Positions 59,711 to 64,000 of a stretch of 64,000 nt of DNA are shown piece by piece (position 1 is the first letter of the stretch; the number at the start of each line of letters is the position of its first letter). The DNA lies in NCBI GenBank assembly GCA_963555925.1, contig CAUVXJ010000031.1, positions 87,214 to 151,213 on the forward strand. The letters are read 5' to 3'. A program made the translations under genes and the position numbers. Origin of the DNA: Protofrankia sp963555925. Its GTDB lineage: Bacteria > Actinomycetota > Actinomycetes > Frankiales > Frankiaceae. The notes under the pieces were generated by a model. The model ran no database searches. It saw only the letters and a program-made list of their open reading frames with translations, and was not told the origin of the DNA.

Positions 59711-61015
59711 GTGCTTGCCCGTTTCGGAGGTTGTGTGTCGACAGGGCCGCGCCGGAGGGCTGCACGCCACCACTCGCGGCACCGGAAACTCGTTCGTCTT
59801 CGACGGTTGTTGGCCCTCAGCGCCGTTGCCGTCTCGGTATTCGCCGGTTTCGCCTACGAGGGCACCATGGTCGCATCGTCGGTCCCATCCGGCGTGGACC
59901 TGTTGGTTCCCGGTCAAGGCGGCACGGTCTCCTCTGCACGGCCGGTGACGGTTGCGCATGCGATGGGGGCGCTCGGTGGAAGGCCTGCGGCCACCCGACC
60001 CACGACACGCGCGCTGCCCGGGTCGAGTGTGGCTCGGGCGACGTCCGGGTCGCAGCCCGGCTCCGCGCCGATATCGATGCCCACCTCGGAGCCCACATCG
60101 GAGCCCTTGGTGCTGGCACGCGCGCAGACCGGGAACCCGTTCGCCGGCGCACGGTTCTATGTCGACCCCGGCAGCGCCGCGGCCGCAGCGGTTGCCCGGC
60201 TGCATGGCACCGTGCCCGCGAGCGCCGACGCGTTGAGCCGAATCGCGAATACGTCCCATGCGGACTGGTTTGTCGGCACTGTGACCGCGGGCGGCGTCCA
60301 GGCCGCGGTCGCGGGCCGGGTGGCGCGGATCCGGGCCGCCGGGGCGCTGCCGGTCCTGGTCGCCTACGCGATCCCCAACCGTGACTGCGGTGGTTACTCG
60401 GGCGGCGGGGCTGCCAGCCCAGCGGCATACAGATCGTGGATCTCCGGCTTCACCGCGGGTATCGGTCGGGGCCCGGCAACTGTCATTCTTGAGCCAGATG
60501 CCCTGGCCCAACTCGATTGTCTGTCCGCGGCCGACCGTCAGATCCGTTACGGGCTGCTTTCGGATGCGGTTGACGTGCTCGGCGGCATCGGGGTGAGCGT
60601 GTATCTCGACGCGGGTAACGCCACCTGGCACGATGCCGCCGAGATGGCGACGAGGCTACGGGCCGCCGGGGTCGACCGGGCGCGCGGTTTCGCTCTGAAC
60701 GTCTCGAACTTCGACGAGACGGCTGACGAGCGGGCCTACGGAGACGCGGTCTCTGTGGCTGTCGGTGGAACGGCCCACTTCGTCATCGACACCAGCCGTA
60801 ACGGCTTGGGCCCGGCGCCCGGCAACGCCTGGTGCAACCCACCAGGCAGGGCACTGGGCACGGGCCCGACGGCCGATACCGGTGACCCGCGTGCCGACGC
60901 CTTCCTGTGGATCAAAATTCCCGGCGAATCGGATGGTACGTGCAACGGCGGCCCCACCGCCGGGCAGTGGTGGCTCGACTACGCGATAGGTCTGGCGGTC
61001 CGTGTCCCCACCTGA
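59711..61015 (+). CDS. GH6 family beta-glucanase, second copy
   Basis: 434 residues with an Arg-rich N-terminus and one hydrophobic segment (about 35-50), so exported or anchored. The start is uncertain between GTG 59711 and GTG 59735. A Ser/Thr/Pro linker (about 90-135) precedes the GH6 domain: AYAIPNRDCGGYSGGG, ILEPDALAQLDCL, VYLDAGNATWH, FALNVSNFDETADE, PGNAWCNPPGRALG and DAFLWIKIPGESDGTC. All catalytic Asp positions and both disulfide Cys pairs seem present. It probably trims beta-1,4-glucan. It ends 7 bp from the convergent dehydrogenase gene. Confidence 0.9.
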   Translation: MLARFGGCVSTGPRRRAARHHSRHRKLVRLRRLLALSAVAVSVFAGFAYEGTMVASSVPSGVDLLVPGQGGTVSSARPVTVAHAMGALGGRPAATRPTTRALPGSSVARATSGSQPGSAPISMPTSEPTSEPLVLARAQTGNPFAGARFYVDPGSAAAAAVARLHGTVPASADALSRIANTSHADWFVGTVTAGGVQAAVAGRVARIRAAGALPVLVAYAIPNRDCGGYSGGGAASPAAYRSWISGFTAGIGRGPATVILEPDALAQLDCLSAADRQIRYGLLSDAVDVLGGIGVSVYLDAGNATWHDAAEMATRLRAAGVDRARGFALNVSNFDETADERAYGDAVSVAVGGTAHFVIDTSRNGLGPAPGNAWCNPPGRALGTGPTADTGDPRADAFLWIKIPGESDGTCNGGPTAGQWWLDYAIGLAVRVPT

Positions 61016-61022
61016 TCGCAGG

Positions 61023-61883
61023 TCAGCCCTGACCGCGGGGTCGGGGCGCGGCGTAGTAGGCCACCAGGCTGGCGAAGTCGTCACCACCGTGCCCGGCGTC
61101 GGACGCCTCCGTGGCCATGGCGAGCGTGGTCACGGCCAGGGGCAACGGCCGCTCTGCGGATCCCATCGCGATCCGGAGATCTTTGATCATGGCGTCCAGA
61201 GTGAAGGCCGCCGGGCTGAAGATATCGTCGGCGAGCATCGGGCGCTTGTAGTTCACGATGGACCCGAGTGCACCGCCGGAGAGTTCGGCGAGGAGCACAT
61301 TGCGGTCGATACCCAGATCCGATCCGAGCCGCAGCACCTCGCCCAGGGCCGCGGTGGAGAGCGTCAGTCCCAGGTTCACCACGGTCTTCAACGCAGTCGC
61401 GGTTCCGATGCCGCCCACCCGGTGTGTGCTGCCGAACAGGGCGAGCAGGCCGTCGGCCGCCGCGGCGTCGCCCTCGGTCGCCCCGACCAGTACCCGCAGG
61501 GTGCCTTCGTGGGCTGGCCCGACGGTGCCCACCACCGGCGCCTCGACGTAGCGCAGATCCGCCTTTGCCACGAGCTGTCCGAGGTCGCGGCTGGTCGACG
61601 GCGAGACAGAGGTCATATTGATCACTAGCGTGGTCGGGCGCGCGCCGACGATCAACTCGTCGATCACCTGACGGGCTGAATTGTCATCGAAAAGCATCAG
61701 CACGACGGCGTCGGTGTCCGTGACCGCAGCCCGAACGGAGGGCGCCTCGCGTGCACCGGCGGCTGTCAACTCCTCCGCGCGACCCGGCGTCCTGTTCCAG
61801 ACGGTCAGTTGGTGGCCGCCGCGGAGAACATGCCGGGCCATTTCCCGGCCCATCCGTCCGAGCCCGAGAAACGTGACGTTCAT
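61023..61883 (-). CDS. NAD(P)-dependent beta-hydroxyacid dehydrogenase family protein
   Basis: 286 residues; ATG with a perfect AAGGAGG upstream. N-terminal Rossmann fold: VTFLGLGRMGREMARHVLRGG and WNRTPGRAEEL; substrate loop APVVGTVGPAHEGTL (often SGG...A in the family); catalytic-Lys region ALKTVVNLGLTLSTAALGE. Members act on 3-hydroxyisobutyrate, tartronate semialdehyde or imines. The SGG substrate motif is altered to VGTVG, so it may belong to the imine reductase-like or related branch. Substrate unknown. Confidence 0.85.
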   Translation of the reverse strand: MNVTFLGLGRMGREMARHVLRGGHQLTVWNRTPGRAEELTAAGAREAPSVRAAVTDTDAVVLMLFDDNSARQVIDELIVGARPTTLVINMTSVSPSTSRDLGQLVAKADLRYVEAPVVGTVGPAHEGTLRVLVGATEGDAAAADGLLALFGSTHRVGGIGTATALKTVVNLGLTLSTAALGEVLRLGSDLGIDRNVLLAELSGGALGSIVNYKRPMLADDIFSPAAFTLDAMIKDLRIAMGSAERPLPLAVTTLAMATEASDAGHGGDDFASLVAYYAAPRPRGQG

Positions 61884-62206
61884 TGCTCTGCCTCCTTGTG
61901 CGCTCCCCCTTGCGCGGTTAGGGCGTGTTTGATAGATCATCGCCCGCATCGACCAACATCCATCAGATACGCCCTGGAGCGACCTGTGGGACGCCTGTCC
62001 CCGCCCTACCTGCCCTACCTGCCCTACCCGCACGGTGGGCGCGCCAGCCAGTCGAGGCGTGTTTGACATGAAAACTTACTAGTTGGCCGGGCGTGGCGCC
62101 CAGCGAATGCAGCCGGGGCCACCGGACAGGCCCCGAGCGGTAGCTTCGCTCCCGTCGATACCCGGCGATGTGCCGTGGACGGTGCGTGCAACAGGAAGGG
62201 AACGCG
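61884..62206. other. Divergent intergenic region upstream of malate synthase
   Basis: No gene seen. It contains a 9-bp tandem tacctgccc (about 62008-62032) and two copies of ggcgtgtttga 134 bp apart (61922 and 62056), the second beside an AT-rich TTGACA-tgaaaactta stretch that could be a promoter. Confidence 0.5.
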
Positions 62207-63958
62207 ATGGGTGCCGACGGGTCGGTTGGACGAGCGGACATCGAGGACGTGGCGGGCGAGGACGTGGCGGGCGAGGGCATGACGGGCGAGGGGAGGATGA
62301 CGGGTATCGAGGTGGACCGGGTGGTCAGTGGCCTTGAGCCGTCCGAGGTCGCCGCGGTCCTGACCGACGAGGCGCTCGCGTTCGTCGCAGGCCTGCAGCG
62401 CGTTTTTTCCGACCGCCGGGCCGCGCTGTTGGAACGACGTGGTGAGCGCCAGCGGTCCGTCGCAGCTGGGGCGAGCCTGGACTTCCTGGCCGAGACCGCG
62501 GACGTCCGCGACGGAAACTGGGTCGTTGCGCCNNNNNNNNNNNNNNNNNNNNNNNNNNNNNNNNNNNNNNNNNNNNNNNNNNNNNNNNNNNNNNNNNNNN
62601 NNNNNNNNNNNNNNNNNNNNNNNNNNNNNNNNNNNNNNNNNNNNNNNNNNNNNNNNNNNNNNNNNNNNNNNNNNNNNNNNNNNNNCTTCATGGCTGATTT
62701 CGAGGACGCAAACGTACCGACCTGGTCAAATATGATCTCCGGGCAGCGCAACCTGACCGAGGCGATCACACGGACCCTGGTGTACACGGGCCCGGATGGC
62801 CGGGAATACGCGCTAGGCGAGGGGCTTGCGACGCTTGTGGTGCGTCCACGTGGCTGGCATCTGCCCGAACGCCATGTTCTGGTTGACGGCGCACCCGTCA
62901 GCGGTGCTCTGTTCGATTTCGGGATGTATTTCTTCCGCAACGCCCACGCGCTGGTCTCGGCCGGCGTCGGGCCATACTTCTACCTGCCCAAACTGGAAGG
63001 GCACCATGAGGCCCGGCTGTGGAACGACGTGTTCACCGTGGCCGAGGATTCCCTCGGGCTCGCCCGTGGGACGATCCGGGCGACCGTTCTCATCGAGACT
63101 CTTCCGGCGGCTTTCGAGATAGAGGAGATCCTCTACGAACTGCGGGAACATTCCGCCGGCTTGAACGCCGGTCGATGGGACTACATGTTCTCCACCGTGA
63201 AGACGTTCCGCGCGCGTGGCGCCGACTTCCTGTTGCCCGACCGTGGTGCCGTCACCATGACCGTGCCGTTCATGCGTGCCTACACCGAGCTGCTGGTGGC
63301 CACCTGCCACCGCCGTGGCGCGCATGCCATCGGCGGGATGGCCGCGTTCATCCCGAGCCGCCGCGATCCAGCGGCCAACGCGCGTGCCCTGGCAAAGGTC
63401 CGGGACGACAAGGAGCGGGAGTCCCGCGACGGTTTCGACGGGAGTTGGGTCGCCCATCCCGACCTGGTGCCGGTCTGCACCGAGGTGTTCGACGCCGTGC
63501 TCGGCGAGCGCCCGCACCAGATCGACCGGCAGCGTGATGACGTCACCGTGACGGCGCGGCAGCTGCTCGCGGTTCGCGACACCCCGGGTTCGATCACCGA
63601 GGCGGGTCTGCGCAGCAACATCAGCGTGGCCATCCGGTACCTGGAGAGTTGGTTGCGGGGCATCGGCGCGGTCGGTATCGACAACCTGATGGAGGACGCG
63701 GCCACCGCTGAGATCTCACGTTCGCAGATCTGGCAGTGGATCGCCGTGCGGGCCCGCCTGGCCGACGGCCGGCCGGTGACCGCGGATCTCGTCCGGGAGA
63801 TCGAGGCCGAGGAGCTGGCCGCGATCCGGTCCGCCGTCGGCGAACCGACATTCCAGGGCGGGCGCTACGCCGACGCGGCAGCCCTGTTCGAGCGGGTGGC
63901 GCTGGCGGACGAGTTCGTCGAGTTCCTCACCGTCCCCGCCTATGAGCAGGTGGAATGA
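62207..63958 (+). CDS. aceB: Malate synthase A (interrupted by gap)
   Basis: 583 residues as drawn, 51 of them unknown. It condenses glyoxylate and acetyl-CoA in the glyoxylate shunt. ATG after GGAAGGG. Motifs: FLAETADVRDGNWVVAP, then the gap, FMADFEDANVPTW, LPKLEGHHEARLW, VLIETLPAAFEIEEILYELR, HSAGLNAGRWDYMFS, and NLMEDAATAEISRSQIWQW with the catalytic Asp. An N-terminal EDVAGEDVAGEG run comes from a 15-bp duplication; MTGIEVDR 30 codons on is another start. No isocitrate lyase gene is adjacent in the window. Confidence 0.92.
   Translation: MGADGSVGRADIEDVAGEDVAGEGMTGEGRMTGIEVDRVVSGLEPSEVAAVLTDEALAFVAGLQRVFSDRRAALLERRGERQRSVAAGASLDFLAETADVRDGNWVVAXXXXXXXXXXXXXXXXXXXXXXXXXXXXXXXXXXXXXXXXXXXXXXXXXXXXFMADFEDANVPTWSNMISGQRNLTEAITRTLVYTGPDGREYALGEGLATLVVRPRGWHLPERHVLVDGAPVSGALFDFGMYFFRNAHALVSAGVGPYFYLPKLEGHHEARLWNDVFTVAEDSLGLARGTIRATVLIETLPAAFEIEEILYELREHSAGLNAGRWDYMFSTVKTFRARGADFLLPDRGAVTMTVPFMRAYTELLVATCHRRGAHAIGGMAAFIPSRRDPAANARALAKVRDDKERESRDGFDGSWVAHPDLVPVCTEVFDAVLGERPHQIDRQRDDVTVTARQLLAVRDTPGSITEAGLRSNISVAIRYLESWLRGIGAVGIDNLMEDAATAEISRSQIWQWIAVRARLADGRPVTADLVREIEAEELAAIRSAVGEPTFQGGRYADAAALFERVALADEFVEFLTVPAYEQVE
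62533..62685. other. Assembly gap (153 N) inside malate synthase
   Basis: The family usually has about 31 residues (93 nt) between the flanking motifs, so the gap is about 60 nt longer than expected, though in frame. Confidence 0.95.
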
Positions 63959-64000
63959 TCTGAGCCGGTGCGGTGATCCGGTCGAGGCATCCCTCCCGCC

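Overview
The window comes from a high-GC, filamentous-type actinomycete. The conserved block tig-clpP1-clpP2-clpX-folC-ndk-mreBCD-mrdA-rodA-(radical SAM/DUF2344)-rne-rplU-rpmA-obgE-proB/proA, many GTG/TTG starts, the HspR- and ClgR-type sites and a CslA/GlxA/GH6 hyphal-glucan cluster fit Frankia or a close relative; the genus is an inference from gene order and sequence style, not a database result. It is draft sequence: four N-runs interrupt it (20365-20783, 46885-47351, 57108-57678, 62533-62685), and three of them break genes.

Layout. 1-8.1 kb: end of an unknown gene, an ABC-2 exporter pair, a membrane PP2C phosphatase, a DUF4230 protein, hsp20 with a HAIR-like operator, exonuclease III and a Nudix hydrolase. 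8.1-13.0 kb: an accessory island. An apparently 5'-truncated TPR regulator faces a four-gene run: glycosyltransferase, left-handed beta-helix transferase, class II aldolase-like protein lacking key residues, and a MurA paralogue with an intact active site. I know no described pathway with this combination. 13-20.2 kb: NADAR protein, universal stress protein, Ski2-like DUF3516 helicase, ABC-F protein and a VOC protein. 20.2-21.1 kb: a 59-60 bp repeat around an assembly gap, then tRNA-Gly and tRNA-Pro. 21.1-51.6 kb: the conserved proteolysis, cell-shape, RNase E, ribosome and proline block, interrupted by repeats and by an inverted sbcDC pair between proB and proA. 51.8-61 kb: a membrane protein, then the translationally overlapping cslA-like GT2, glxA and GH6 glucanase genes, with a sugar nucleotidyltransferase and a second GH6 gene close by. 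61-64 kb: a beta-hydroxyacid dehydrogenase-type protein and malate synthase A.

The most unusual signal is between mreD and mrdA. A 14/17-bp tandem repeat forms eight consecutive 6- or 7-codon minicistrons (stop included). The first start overlaps the mreD stop, every stop overlaps the next start as ATGA or GTGA, and the last stop overlaps the mrdA start. This looks like a translational-coupling relay between two elongasome genes. Other repeat structure is heavy: a ~163-bp palindromic element with 19-bp terminal inverted repeats that ends two genes and supplies or abuts their stop codons; a 59-60 bp family at several intergenic sites; and in-frame 15-bp or 6-bp tandem repeats inside rne, obgE, sbcD and the GT2 gene.
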